Shown here in pieces: positions 9,081-17,138 of a DNA stretch of 64,000 nt (position 1 is the stretch's first letter; every line of letters starts with the position of its first letter). The position numbers and the translations under genes are program-made. The notes below the pieces were generated by a model. That model saw only the letters and a program-made list of their open reading frames with translations. It ran no database searches and was not told the origin of the DNA. This stretch comes from Actinomycetes bacterium (GTDB taxonomy: Bacteria; Actinomycetota; Acidimicrobiia; Acidimicrobiales; Palsa-688), in the NCBI GenBank assembly GCA_021809105.1, contig JAKBAM010000005.1, positions 64,633 to 128,632 on the forward strand. The letters run 5' to 3'.

Positions 9081-10253
9081 CTACAGGTCGTTGACGAGCG
9101 CAGCGAACATGCGTGCCGCCTCCGCCTGCATGCCCGGCAGGACGTGCTGGTAGGTAGCCATCGTGAAGGCAGGCGACGCGTGGCCTAGGCGCTCCGACAC
9201 GACCTTCACCGGTACGCCGGCCTGCAGGAGCAGGGAGGCGTGCCCGTGGCGCAGGTCGTGGAACCGGATCTGTGGCACGGCGGCGGCCTTCACTGCCCGA
9301 GCAAAGGCTCCCGCCAGGTGGTCGGCGTGCAGGCCCGTACCGTCTTCGCGCGTGAACACCAGACCGGTCGCTGTCCAGGCTGGGCCCCAGGCAAGCCGCT
9401 CCTCCGTCTGAGCCTTCCGCCACGAGCGCAGCCGGGCGACGGTGGAGTCGTCCAGGTCGACGACCCGCACCGACCTGTCCGTTTTCCCGCCTAGCCCTTC
9501 GAGCATTACGTAGCCGACGGCCACCCGCTTGCGACGGACCGACAGCCGGCCGGTGTCGAAGTCGATGTCCTCCCAGCGCAGCCCAAGCAGCTCGCTGCGC
9601 CGTAGACCGGTGTGCGTTGCCACCCGCCACAGCGGCGCCAGCCGCTCGGTGTCCGTAGCCTCGAGGAACTGCGCCAGGCTCGTGCGGTCCCACACCTGCA
9701 TCTCTGTGCGGGCCCGCTTCGGCTTGCGGACCCCGTCGGCGGGGTTGCGGGCGAGCAGACCTTGGGCGACGGCGTAGCCGAGAGCGGCGTGGAGGGTCCG
9801 GTGGCTGTGCTCGATCGTCGTCTCCGACAGCGGCCGGCTGACCTTGCCGCGCCGGTTGGCCCCGGACTCGCGTAGTGCGTCGTAAGCCTTCGCGATGTGG
9901 CCGGGTCCGAGGTCCTGCAGGCGCACCGCCCCCAGGTGCGGCACGAGCCGGTTGGTGACGATGCCCTGGTAGCTGGCGTAGGTGGACGGGGCTAGGTCAT
10001 GCTTGACGACCGGCAACCAGAGCTCGGTGAGGAATTGACCAACCGTCTGACGCGTGGGGGAGACGGAGCGGCCGTCGCGAGCTCGGGCCAGCTGATCGGC
10101 CAGGAAGTCGTCCGCTTCACGCTTGAGCCGGAAGGGCCCCCTGCTTGCCTGCCTGCGCTTGCCTTCGCCGGTCGTGTAGCTCCAGTAGACGAACCACCGC
10201 GGCGCTCGCTCGGTGCCCCGATTGCGGACCGAGCCGGTGCCCTTGGACCTCAC
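9081..10253 (-). CDS. int: tyrosine site-specific integrase
   Basis: A 390-residue phage-type integrase that would join and excise the element at tRNA-fMet. The N-terminal arm-binding region is roughly 1-60, the SAM-like core-binding domain 68-170, and the catalytic domain 190-375. Catalytic residues are all present: R218 in TGLRRSELLGL, H332 and R335 in HDLRHGH, H358 in LGHAS and Y368 in ATYQHV. It reads toward attL, as usual. The start GTG 10253 overlaps the stop of the upstream regulator gene by four bases, so the two are translationally coupled. Confidence 0.96.
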   Translation of the reverse strand: MRSKGTGSVRNRGTERAPRWFVYWSYTTGEGKRRQASRGPFRLKREADDFLADQLARARDGRSVSPTRQTVGQFLTELWLPVVKHDLAPSTYASYQGIVTNRLVPHLGAVRLQDLGPGHIAKAYDALRESGANRRGKVSRPLSETTIEHSHRTLHAALGYAVAQGLLARNPADGVRKPKRARTEMQVWDRTSLAQFLEATDTERLAPLWRVATHTGLRRSELLGLRWEDIDFDTGRLSVRRKRVAVGYVMLEGLGGKTDRSVRVVDLDDSTVARLRSWRKAQTEERLAWGPAWTATGLVFTREDGTGLHADHLAGAFARAVKAAAVPQIRFHDLRHGHASLLLQAGVPVKVVSERLGHASPAFTMATYQHVLPGMQAEAARMFAALVNDL

Positions 10254-10828
10254 GCCGAGACCGCCAGGATCCGGCGCGCTTCGTTGGTGAGCTGCCCGCC
10301 TGCCTTTCCTCGAGGAGAAGCTGGCTTCGTCAGCAGGCCCTTCTCGCGAGCTTTGTGGACGAGCCGGGTCGCTGTCCTCGTAGTCAGGCCGAGCCGGTCA
10401 GCCAAGACCACGTTCGAGCGCCGCGGGTCTGCAGCAACAGCCTCAACATAAGCCTCCGCCACTCGTGCCAGATCGGTATCGGGAAGACTCACCTGGGAGC
10501 GCCTCCGTTCGACCCGATCTAACTGCAGGATCCCGCGCACGACCTCGTCGGCGGTCATAGCTCCCGGCTCGTTGGTGGTCTCATAGCCGACGTGGCCCGG
10601 CTCGCCAAGGACCGCTTTCCGCATGCCGGTGAAAGGCACCTGGCGAAGCACCTCCCAGGTGAGGTCGCCAGCTGACATGCCGTCTCGTGCCTTGACTCGT
10701 ACCTCCCGGACCACCAGGTCACCGCGGGCGATAGCCATGGTGGCGGTCACGACCCATTCGGTCCCACGGTGCTCGACGACACTCTCAAGCTCTAGGACGC
10801 CTTCAGAACCCAGGCTTCCACGAACCAT
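10250..10828 (-). CDS. putative HTH regulator coupled to the integrase
   Basis: The frame is open further upstream, but ATG 10828 keeps the conserved-looking part and leaves a control region before the divergent gene at 10961; GTG 10861 is an alternative. The product has 192 residues. The N-terminal half resembles a beta-rich module seen beside integrases of actinobacterial elements (VTATMAIARGDLVVREVRV). The C-terminal part RRSNVVLADRLGLTTRTATR is a predicted helix-turn-helix. It likely controls integrase expression from the same transcript. I do not recognise a named family. Confidence 0.65.
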   Translation of the reverse strand: MVRGSLGSEGVLELESVVEHRGTEWVVTATMAIARGDLVVREVRVKARDGMSAGDLTWEVLRQVPFTGMRKAVLGEPGHVGYETTNEPGAMTADEVVRGILQLDRVERRRSQVSLPDTDLARVAEAYVEAVAADPRRSNVVLADRLGLTTRTATRLVHKAREKGLLTKPASPRGKAGGQLTNEARRILAVSA

Positions 10829-10905
10829 CAACGGCGGCTGTACCAGAGTCACGACCCACACGGTAACCCAGCGGCGTGACAGTGACGGATACTCCGGAGG
10901 ACTAT

Positions 10906-10935
10906 TTGTTTCTCCCGCCGAGAACCCGGGATACA
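10906..10935 (+). promoter_or_regulatory. candidate promoter for the rightward regulator genes
   Basis: TTGTTT at 10906 and GATACA at 10930 are 18 bp apart, 25 bp before the GTG of the Cro/C1-type gene. The 132-bp divergent region also holds CTCCGGAG (10892-10899) and several GTCAC/GTGAC half-sites that could be operators. The promoter match is only fair. Confidence 0.35.
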
Positions 10936-10960
10936 GGCGAGACGGGATGACGATCTTGCC

Positions 10961-11206
10961 GTGAGACTGCCCACATCTATCGAGGCGAAGCTCGCGACCC
11001 GACCCCGGCTGCCCCCGGTGCCGGTGCGCCGTGAGATCCGCAAGTGCCACAATCTGACTTTGCAGGACTTCGCCGTCCCCCTCGGTGTGACGGTCCAGAC
11101 GGTCGGACGTTGGGAACGGGGAGATCGAGAGCCCACCGACGACCATGCCCGCCAGTACGCGGATCTCTTGCAAGCGTTGGCCGAGCGCACTCAGGTGCCG
11201 GCGTGA
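10961..11206 (+). CDS. Cro/C1-type helix-turn-helix protein
   Basis: An 81-residue protein whose second half is a classic XRE HTH: LTLQDFAVPLGVTVQTVGRW ERGDREPTDD. It is divergent from the integrase-regulator pair, the usual position of a lysis/lysogeny-type or satellite regulator. The start is GTG 10961. Its stop overlaps the next start (GTGA). Confidence 0.8.
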   Translation: MRLPTSIEAKLATRPRLPPVPVRREIRKCHNLTLQDFAVPLGVTVQTVGRWERGDREPTDDHARQYADLLQALAERTQVPA

Positions 11207-11448
11207 CCGGTATCCGCGTAAGGGTGGGCGATGTCGACTACCCCGCGACGCTCAGCACCGAAGAGGTCGCCACCGGCTTCTTCGACTGCTCGGCTGAGTT
11301 GCTACAGCGCCAGGCCGGCAAGGGGCAGCTACCGGTGGAGCCTCTGAGGCTCGGCAACCGCCTTCGCTGGCCTACCCTTCTCATAGCTCAAGCCGTCGGC
11401 CTGCCCGCTGTGCTGGTAGAGGGTTACGGGTCAGGCGCGGAGTCGTGA
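11203..11448 (+). CDS. excisionase-like winged-helix protein
   Basis: An 81-residue protein starting at GTG 11203, overlapping the previous stop. The tail LPVEPLRLGNRLRWPTLLIA followed by QAVGLPAVLVEGY resembles the MerR/Xis-type DNA-binding fold of small excisionase-like proteins in actinobacterial elements, where the RLG-x-RLRWP stretch is common. Its position next to the divergent regulator fits an excisionase for the tyrosine integrase. Size and context support this; no catalytic motif is expected. Confidence 0.55.
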   Translation: MTGIRVRVGDVDYPATLSTEEVATGFFDCSAELLQRQAGKGQLPVEPLRLGNRLRWPTLLIAQAVGLPAVLVEGYGSGAES

Positions 11449-11636
11449 GTACCAAGAGCGTCACCGAACCGGACCAGCGCGGCAGACTCACCGACGGCTC
11501 GGGCCGGCCGCCAGCGTGGTGGGACGCCGATGAGGCGGTCGGACGGATCCGCCGCCAGGCGGAGGCTATGCGGGAGGAGGCACGCCGGCGACGCCGGGAA
11601 CGTCTAGCAGCTGATGCATCACCTGGGCGTCCATGA
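11445..11636 (+). CDS. small charged hypothetical protein
   Basis: A 63-residue protein rich in Arg and Glu, with a helical stretch RRQAEAMREEARRRRRERLA. GTG 11445 overlaps the preceding stop and its own stop overlaps the helicase start (ATGA), so it is translated within the operon. Function unknown; perhaps an accessory to the helicase downstream. Confidence 0.65.
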   Translation: MSTKSVTEPDQRGRLTDGSGRPPAWWDADEAVGRIRRQAEAMREEARRRRRERLAADASPGRP

Positions 11637-13138
11637 CCGCCCCCGCCAAGCTGAGCTCGATCACCCCCTTACGGACCCCGGCGTCCAACGAGGACGCGGA
11701 ACGCGCTCTGCTCGGGGCGATGCTGTTGTCCCGCACAGCGATCGATGACGCCTTGGTCGGCGGGCTCGAGGTCGACGACTTCTACTCCCCTGCCCGTGGC
11801 CACATTTACCAGGCGATCCGGCGACTCGCCGGCGCCGGCGAGTCCGTCGACCCGGTCACCGTCGCCGACGAGCTGACCAAAGCCGGCGTGCTCGACATGG
11901 CCGGCGGGGTGGCCGGCCTGATCGAGTTACAGAGCGACACGCCCTCGACGCGCAACGCCTCCTCGTATCTACGCATCATCCGTGATACGGCGCGTGCCCG
12001 TCGCCTTGCCGCCGGCGGCGCCGAGATCATCGAGCTGGCCCACAACCAAACCGTCGATGTCAACGAGGCCCTCGTCGAAGCCGCCCGCCTGATCGGCGCT
12101 GTACAGGGCAGCCACGCCGATCGCACTCGAATGGTGGACGGGGTCACCTGGCTGCAGGGGGTGGATAGTAGCGGCCGGGCACTGTGGGGAACCCCCGACC
12201 GCCCAGCCTGGGTTCGTGGGGAGTCGCTCATGATCACAGGGCCTCCGGGGATCGGTAAGACGACCCTGGCTCATCAGCTCGTGTGCCGCCTGCTCGGCAT
12301 TTGTGACGACCCCCTTCTCGGGATGCCAGTCGTTCCGACCGACCGCAACCTGCTCGCCCTGTCCATGGATCGACCCGACCAGGCTGCGGCGTCCCTGCGG
12401 CGCATGGTCAATCCCACCGACGAAGCGACGGCGGCCGGGCTCCGACGGCTGCGGGTGCTACGAGGGCCTCCGCCGAAGGACCTTGCCCGACATCCAGACA
12501 TGCTCGCGGCGTTGGCTCGGGAAGCCGACGCCGGCATCGTGCTGGTCGACTCGTTGAAGGACGCTGCCATCGGTCTCACCGACGACGAGGTCGGCGCCGG
12601 ATGGAACCGGGCGGCGCAGGGGCTGCTCGCGAGCGGGTGCGAACTCATCGTCCTCCACCACCAGCGCAAGGGTGCAGGGGGGACCAAACCAAAATCGCTC
12701 GAGGACCTGTACGGCTCGACGTGGATCGCTGCCGGCGCCGGCAGCGTCCTTCTGTTGTGGGGCGAGCCCGGCGGCCCGCACGTCCAGCTCACCCATCTGA
12801 AGCAGCCAGCGGAGCCAGTCGGCCCGCTGCGGCTAGTCCACGACCACCTGGCCGGCACGACGTCTCTCGCCGCCGACGGCGGTGGAACTTCGAGCGGGCC
12901 CGACGCACTGCGGGCGCTTCAAGATGCCCCCAGAGGTCTTGACGCTCACGAGCTCGCGGCGAGGTCTGCGGGCGGGGGCGAACTGACCGACGCGCAGTTG
13001 AAACGTGCCCGCCGCCAGTTGGGTGAGCTGGAGAAGAGCGGCAAGGCGCACCGGCAGTCCGGTGGACGGGGCGGCGGCAGCGGCGGGGCGGCGCCGGACC
13101 GCTGGTTCGCCATCGTCGATCGAGGAGAAGAGCCGTGA
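11633..13138 (+). CDS. DnaB-type replicative helicase (DnaB N-domain plus RecA-like ATPase)
   Basis: A 501-residue protein. Residues 17-130 match the DnaB N-terminal helical domain (AERALLGAMLLSRTAIDDAL, then FYSPARGHIYQAI). Residues ~185-400 are an AAA_25/RepA-like RecA fold with Walker A GPPGIGKT at 203-210, Walker B GIVLVDSLKD near 305 and LIVLHHQRKG after it. The C-terminus looks like a small winged helix (ELTDAQLKRARRQLGELEKS). It probably drives autonomous replication of the excised element from the repeat array that starts six bases after its stop. Confidence 0.85.
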   Translation: MTAPAKLSSITPLRTPASNEDAERALLGAMLLSRTAIDDALVGGLEVDDFYSPARGHIYQAIRRLAGAGESVDPVTVADELTKAGVLDMAGGVAGLIELQSDTPSTRNASSYLRIIRDTARARRLAAGGAEIIELAHNQTVDVNEALVEAARLIGAVQGSHADRTRMVDGVTWLQGVDSSGRALWGTPDRPAWVRGESLMITGPPGIGKTTLAHQLVCRLLGICDDPLLGMPVVPTDRNLLALSMDRPDQAAASLRRMVNPTDEATAAGLRRLRVLRGPPPKDLARHPDMLAALAREADAGIVLVDSLKDAAIGLTDDEVGAGWNRAAQGLLASGCELIVLHHQRKGAGGTKPKSLEDLYGSTWIAAGAGSVLLLWGEPGGPHVQLTHLKQPAEPVGPLRLVHDHLAGTTSLAADGGGTSSGPDALRALQDAPRGLDAHELAARSAGGGELTDAQLKRARRQLGELEKSGKAHRQSGGRGGGSGGAAPDRWFAIVDRGEEP

Positions 13139-13734
13139 GCGCCATCGGACACCCGACCGGACACGTCACATCCATGCCCCCGATCGGACAGCGACCTCCG
13201 CCATCGGACACCGAGAGCAGAAGTGCTGGTCAGGCGATCGGACACGCCACCGGACCGATCGGACACGGGAGCGACCGGACACGACCCCCCCTCTATAAGG
13301 AGGGGGTCGGTGGCCCCTGGCCCGGTGCGGCCGACGACCTGAGCCGCCTGTCTCCTCGCCGACGAGCGGCGGTGACGCTTCGACAGGTCCCGACCGGCGC
13401 CGGGCCGTGCTGGGAAGACCGGGCCGCGACTCCTGCTCGCCATCATCGAGGCCGGACCCGTGAGTACTGGGAACTCCTGGTTGGACCTATCGGCCCGGGC
13501 TTGGTGCTGCACCACAAGTGTGCCAACCCGGGGTGTGTGCGCCCCGGGCATCTCGAGATGCTGACCAGAGCCGAGCATCGAGCCCGCCACGCCGCCGGTC
13601 GGAACGGTAGCGGCGACCGCCAGGCTCTTGAGTGGCTCGTCCGTCACCGCCACTTATGGGAGACCGGCGTCCGGTCGATGCAGGCAGTCAGCTACGACCA
13701 CCGCGCCGGACGGACATGCCCGTCGTGCCCATGA
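13135..13734 (+). CDS. HNH endonuclease-like protein
   Basis: A 199-residue product. The C-terminal half holds an HNH_3-like core, LVLHHKCANPGCVRPGHLEM followed by LTRAEHRARH, as in phage and intron HNH nucleases. The first ~55 residues (IGHPTGH, IGQRP, IGHATGPIGHG) are encoded by an iteron-like DNA repeat and may have no protein role. GTG 13135 overlaps the helicase stop. In phages, HNH proteins beside terminase genes assist packaging; here the terminase-like gene is five genes downstream, so this remains inference. Confidence 0.75.
   Translation: MSAIGHPTGHVTSMPPIGQRPPPSDTESRSAGQAIGHATGPIGHGSDRTRPPLYKEGVGGPWPGAADDLSRLSPRRRAAVTLRQVPTGAGPCWEDRAATPARHHRGRTREYWELLVGPIGPGLVLHHKCANPGCVRPGHLEMLTRAEHRARHAAGRNGSGDRQALEWLVRHRHLWETGVRSMQAVSYDHRAGRTCPSCP
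13144..13308. repeat. iteron-like array of seven 9-bp repeats and hairpin (candidate origin)
   Basis: A(T/C)CGGACA(C/G) occurs seven times in direct orientation at 13144, 13156, 13183, 13203, 13237, 13258 and 13274. The array is followed by a GC-rich imperfect hairpin around TATA (13283-13308). It begins right after the DnaB-like gene and sits in the 5' part of the HNH gene. Replication origins of phages and satellites often hold such iterons next to the initiator or helicase gene. Confidence 0.55.
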
Positions 13735-14084
13735 CCGCCGACCTCAAGATCCGTTTGCGGGAGGCGATGGCTGAGGAGCCGCTCCTCGTCGACAGTCGTG
13801 CCGGCTACGACACCTTCCGGCGGGGTGACATGACGTTCGCAGTGCCAATCGTGCCGCCCGGGGCGAACCCCTACGCCGCAACTGCGATCGCCGCAGCCCG
13901 ATCGGCCTACCTCGATAGCGGTTGCCGGATATGTGCAGCGCGACTCCACGTGAGGGCCAGGGACGGCGCCGTAACCGTTACGCACCGAAGTACTTGCCCC
14001 GGCCGACGCGTCGCCTGCTATGTGGCGCCCAACGCCACCACACCAGCCGGCTCCTGCCGGCCCGACCACCCGAAGGAAACCTGA
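13731..14084 (+). CDS. small Cys/His-containing hypothetical protein
   Basis: ATG 13731 overlaps the HNH stop by four bases and gives 117 residues; ATG 13716 is an alternative. A possible zinc site is formed by GCRICAARLH and, about 17 residues on, HRSTCPG. No family recognised. It shares the transcript of the replication genes. Confidence 0.65.
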   Translation: MTADLKIRLREAMAEEPLLVDSRAGYDTFRRGDMTFAVPIVPPGANPYAATAIAAARSAYLDSGCRICAARLHVRARDGAVTVTHRSTCPGRRVACYVAPNATTPAGSCRPDHPKET

Positions 14085-14728
14085 TGCCCCCCCGCCTTAG
14101 CAGCCCTCCGCCCGCTGTCTCCGCCCGATGGGGACGCACAGCCGCCGATATCGACCTCGTGGCGACCACCTCGTGGCGGGTGGTCGAGAGTGAACGCGTC
14201 CTCGAGGTGTTGTTCACCCCCGATCTCGCCGCCCTCGCTGACCTGCGCGAGCACCACCTCGCAGCCGAGGGGTCCGGGCGGATCCCGTCGTCCGGCTTAC
14301 GGGATGCCACGTTGTCGGTCCCGGAAGCCGAACGGCTCCCTTCGGCGGGCCCGCTCCTGGCGCTGCTCCGATGGGCTGCGATGGTGCGAGCGATTGGCTG
14401 TCGTGTCGACCTAGGTGGCTTGGGGGAATGGACCGCCCGGTGGAGCCCCGACCATTGGCGCCTGTCGCGACGCACGCCCCGGAATTCGACGATGAGCGGG
14501 TCGTACCGCCCGCTGGATGACTTGCTCGTCGTAGCGCCACCGGCCAACGCCAGCGACGACGAGCTGCTTCGCACGTACGCGGCGCGGGCGGGGGTCGACG
14601 CCATGGCCGGCCGGCTCCGCGCCATCCGCAACGCCACCCGCGGTCGGGATGTAACGGGTGCGTCGTTCGACCTGGACAGCGCAGTCAGCAGCACCATGAC
14701 GGCAATTATCGAACTGGCGCGCTCGTGA
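14084..14728 (+). CDS. hypothetical protein
   Basis: A 214-residue protein starting at ATG 14084, which shares one base with the preceding TGA; GAAGGAAAC is a good ribosome site. It has no membrane segment or recognised motif. The centre is helical (LLALLRWAAMVRAIGCRVDLGG) and the end is polar. Translationally coupled to both neighbours. Confidence 0.65.
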   Translation: MPPRLSSPPPAVSARWGRTAADIDLVATTSWRVVESERVLEVLFTPDLAALADLREHHLAAEGSGRIPSSGLRDATLSVPEAERLPSAGPLLALLRWAAMVRAIGCRVDLGGLGEWTARWSPDHWRLSRRTPRNSTMSGSYRPLDDLLVVAPPANASDDELLRTYAARAGVDAMAGRLRAIRNATRGRDVTGASFDLDSAVSSTMTAIIELARS

Positions 14729-15183
14729 TCTCCCCCGAGGCACTCGAGGACGACGCCGGCCGCCTGCGCTACACCACCCGGCAGCTGTCCTCGATCCTCC
14801 TGCCCGACGAGCCAGTGCCGCACATCACCTTCGGCGAGCTGCCCGAAGGCACCGCCGCCGAGTACCACTCCGGTGTCATCCACATTTCGCCCGAATGGGT
14901 GGCTGGCACGATGTGGCCAGCGGAGTGCGCCGCCGTGGACCGGTGGGAAGCCACGGCTGCGATGGTGACCCATGAGCTCGGCCACGTGGCGCTTGATCGG
15001 CGCGGCTATGCCGGTGAGGACGAGCACGGATTCATGTACGTGCGTGTGGCCCGCCGGTTCGCCGCACGGCTGGCGATCCCGGGACCTCGTAGCCGGGCCG
15101 CCGCCCGCCAGTGGCCGTACAGCCAGCTAGCCGAGGGCTTGTGGTCCGGGCAGCTTCTCGCCGTCGTAGGGTGGGAGACGTGA
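14725..15183 (+). CDS. HExxH zinc metallopeptidase-like protein
   Basis: A 152-residue protein with HELGH at 83-87 inside AAMVTHELGHVALDRRGY, the zinc-binding signature of small gluzincin-type peptidases. ImmA/IrrE-type peptidases of mobile elements have this size and cleave a repressor to start excision, but their usual N-terminal pattern is not clear here, so a repressor-processing role is a guess. GTG 14725 overlaps the previous stop. Confidence 0.65.
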   Translation: MISPEALEDDAGRLRYTTRQLSSILLPDEPVPHITFGELPEGTAAEYHSGVIHISPEWVAGTMWPAECAAVDRWEATAAMVTHELGHVALDRRGYAGEDEHGFMYVRVARRFAARLAIPGPRSRAAARQWPYSQLAEGLWSGQLLAVVGWET

Positions 15184-15749
15184 GGCTCGTCACTGGCCCT
15201 GAGTCCCCGCCCTGGGAACGACGAGACGGAGAATCGACACGGGCCTTCGCGTCCTTCACCGCTTACCGCGACCTCGGCCCTCGTCGCTCGCTCCGCAAGC
15301 TCGCCGACCTCGACGGAACACCATCGAAGCTACGTCAGTACGCGCAATGGTCGAGCCATTGGTCATGGCCCGCCCGGGCTGCGGCCTGGGATGACGAGAA
15401 GGACCGAGAAGCGCGCCGAGATGAGATCGAGGCAGCGCGCAGGGCCCATCGGGTGCACGCGGCGTTGGCACAAGCCATGGTGGCTAAGGGCGCAGAGCGA
15501 ATCCGCCAGATCGACCCAGCCCGGCTGTCGGTGCGAGACGCCACAACGCTGGCCAGCCTGGGGGTGCGGATGGAACGCTTGGTGCGCGGCAACCCGACCG
15601 AGAGCCTCACGGTTCGGGCCGACGTCGACGCCTGGGGTGAGGAGAGGGTGACCGGTAAGCAGATCCTCGGTCTACTGCGGGCGAACCCGCGGGTGGCGGA
15701 GCTGGCCGACGAGATGGCGGGCCTGATCGACTTCGGGGTGCGTGAGTAG
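15180..15749 (+). CDS. terminase small subunit-like protein
   Basis: GTG 15180, after GGGAG, gives 189 residues. The N-terminus PPWERRDGESTRAFASFTAY RDLGPRRSLRKLADL with a Trp-rich QWSSHWSWPARAAAWD is a pattern of phage proteins often found at the small-terminase position, with an HTH for DNA recognition followed by a helical body (residues ~75-150). If correct it would select DNA for packaging, as terS does in phage satellites. No large subunit follows. Confidence 0.5.
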   Translation: MRLVTGPESPPWERRDGESTRAFASFTAYRDLGPRRSLRKLADLDGTPSKLRQYAQWSSHWSWPARAAAWDDEKDREARRDEIEAARRAHRVHAALAQAMVAKGAERIRQIDPARLSVRDATTLASLGVRMERLVRGNPTESLTVRADVDAWGEERVTGKQILGLLRANPRVAELADEMAGLIDFGVRE

Positions 15750-16093
15750 TGACCGCTGCGGTCAAGGCCAAGACGGCGACCGACCGCGTTCGGGGGTGGG
15801 AACTCGAAGAGCAGCTCGTCAAGACCGCCCTGGAGCTGGTCGACCGGTTGGCACCGGATGGGGCGGCCCTGGTCGCCGACAAGGCCCGTGTCTTGCGGCC
15901 GCAGGAGCCCTGGCAACTCATCGCGGCGAGTCGGGAGGTACTTCGGCCAGCCCTTCTGAGCGACGCGTCCGACCTCGCTGGCCTGGCCTCGCTGGGACTT
16001 CTCAACGCTGCGCTGATGTTGCAAGGAGAAAGAGATCGGGAGGAGAAGGGCCGTCGATCCCCGATCGCTGGCGGCGGAGGCGACGAGGAATGA
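15749..16093 (+). CDS. helical hypothetical protein
   Basis: A 114-residue product starting at GTG 15749, within the stop of the previous gene (TAGTG). Mostly alpha-helical (LEEQLVKTALELVDRLAPDG) with a charged Gly-rich tail. Last gene of the first rightward operon; a new promoter lies 58 bp downstream. Function unknown. Confidence 0.6.
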   Translation: MTAAVKAKTATDRVRGWELEEQLVKTALELVDRLAPDGAALVADKARVLRPQEPWQLIAASREVLRPALLSDASDLAGLASLGLLNAALMLQGERDREEKGRRSPIAGGGGDEE

Positions 16094-16150
16094 CGAGCGG
16101 CGGCTGGCGAGAGAGCAGAGAGCCTGTCCGCCGTAGTCCGTCTACCACGT

Positions 16151-16181
16151 GTGTTGCAACACTTTTGGTTGTTGCTACACT
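16151..16181 (+). promoter_or_regulatory. promoter with two dyad operators, probable leaderless start
   Basis: TTGCAA at 16154 and TACACT at 16176 are 16 bp apart. The GTG start at 16188 is only 6 nt after the -10, so the transcript should begin at or next to the start codon. GTGTTGCAACAC (16151-16162) is a perfect palindrome and TTGTTGCTACAC (16169-16180) is a 10/12 copy; together they cover the promoter, which suggests autorepression. Confidence 0.65.
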
Positions 16182-16187
16182 GTCGTC

Positions 16188-16958
16188 GTGTCGACCGCAC
16201 GGACGAAGCGCCTGAAGCTCGTCGTCTACCTTCGGGTCAGCACCGATGCCCAGGCACAGGACGGCTTTGGCCTCGACGCACAACGTGATGCAACGGCCAG
16301 GTGGGCGAAGTCCCACAAGCACCGTGTCGTCCAGCTCTGCACCGACGAGGGCATCTCAGGCACCGTCGACGCCCTCGACCGAGAAGGCCTCGGCTGCGCC
16401 CTGGAGGCCATCGAGTCCCGGAAGGCGCACGGACTGCTGATCCCGCGTCTCGACCGACTCGCCCGCCTCCTCACAGTGCAGGAAGCCGTCCTCGCTCATG
16501 TGTGGCAGCGGGGCGGCCGCGTGTTCACCGTCGACGCCGGCGAGGTTCTCCCCGATGATCCTGATGACCCGATGCGCACGGCGATGCGGCAAATGATGGG
16601 AATCTTCGCCCAGCTGGACCGAGCCATGATCGTCAAGCGCCTCCGGGACGGGCGTCGAGCCAAAGCGGCTAAGGGCGGGTACGTCGCCGGCTCGCCGCCG
16701 TTCGGCTGGCGCGCGGAGGAGCGTGAGCTGGTACTCGACGAGGCCGAGTTCGCCGTCCTCGAACGGATGCGGGCACTGCGGGCCGCCGGCGCCAGCCTCC
16801 GGGACATCGCCGAGGCCTTGAATAGCGAAGGCATCCCCTCGAAGAGAAGCCGTCTGTGGTCGGCGTCGTCGGTCGCGCGGACGCTGGATCCCGCAGCCCG
16901 AGAGGCGGCAAGGGTGGCGCAGGCGCGTCGCCGGGCATGGCCCGCCACGCCCAATTAG
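16188..16958 (+). CDS. serine recombinase (resolvase/invertase family)
   Basis: A 256-residue protein. The catalytic domain spans ~10-150: VVYLRVSTDAQ with nucleophile S18, then GISGTVDALDREGL, LLIPRLDRLAR and MMGIFAQLDRAMIVKRLRDG. A C-terminal HTH-like region follows (AGASLRDIAEALNSEGIPSK). It is longer than a plain resolvase but lacks the large-integrase zinc ribbon. It has its own promoter, and a long palindrome 21 bp after its stop could be its site. Possible roles are multimer resolution, inversion or accessory integration. Confidence 0.92.
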   Translation: MSTARTKRLKLVVYLRVSTDAQAQDGFGLDAQRDATARWAKSHKHRVVQLCTDEGISGTVDALDREGLGCALEAIESRKAHGLLIPRLDRLARLLTVQEAVLAHVWQRGGRVFTVDAGEVLPDDPDDPMRTAMRQMMGIFAQLDRAMIVKRLRDGRRAKAAKGGYVAGSPPFGWRAEERELVLDEAEFAVLERMRALRAAGASLRDIAEALNSEGIPSKRSRLWSASSVARTLDPAAREAARVAQARRRAWPATPN

Positions 16959-16978
16959 CCAGTTGAGAGCCTGACCAT

Positions 16979-17028
16979 TTGCCTCAATGCATGGTAATAG
17001 GCGGCACGTATTACCATGTCAGAGGCAG
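16979..17028. repeat. long inverted repeat after the serine recombinase
   Basis: ATGGTAATA (16991-16999) and TATTACCAT (17009-17017) are perfect 9-bp arms around a 9-bp centre. GCCTC (16981-16985) and GAGGC (17022-17026) extend the symmetry. It is AT-rich in a GC-rich region and has no T-run. It could be a recombination site for the adjacent recombinase or an operator for the promoter at 17037. Confidence 0.6.
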
Positions 17029-17036
17029 ATTTACCC

Positions 17037-17065
17037 TTGTATACGAGCCGCCTGTCCCCTATAAT
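17037..17065 (+). promoter_or_regulatory. sigma-70-type promoter of the SWIM-gene operon
   Basis: TTGTAT (17037-17042), a 17-bp spacer and a consensus TATAAT (17060-17065) form one of the strongest promoters in the window. The start site should be near 17072, leaving a leader of about 67 nt before ATG 17139. Confidence 0.8.
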
Positions 17066-17084
17066 TAGGTCTATAAACATAAGC

Positions 17085-17116
17085 GATCCCGGCGCCGTTC
17101 CAGCGGCACCGGGATC
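17085..17116 (+). other. strong hairpin in the 5' leader of the SWIM gene
   Basis: GATCCCGG and CCGGGATC pair as the outer stem, with GCCG/CGGC-type pairing inside. It lies between the promoter and the ribosome site GAGAGGA, and no T-run follows. It could stabilise the mRNA or act in attenuation. Confidence 0.55.
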
Positions 17117-17138
17117 TGACCACCGAGAGGAAGCCTCG

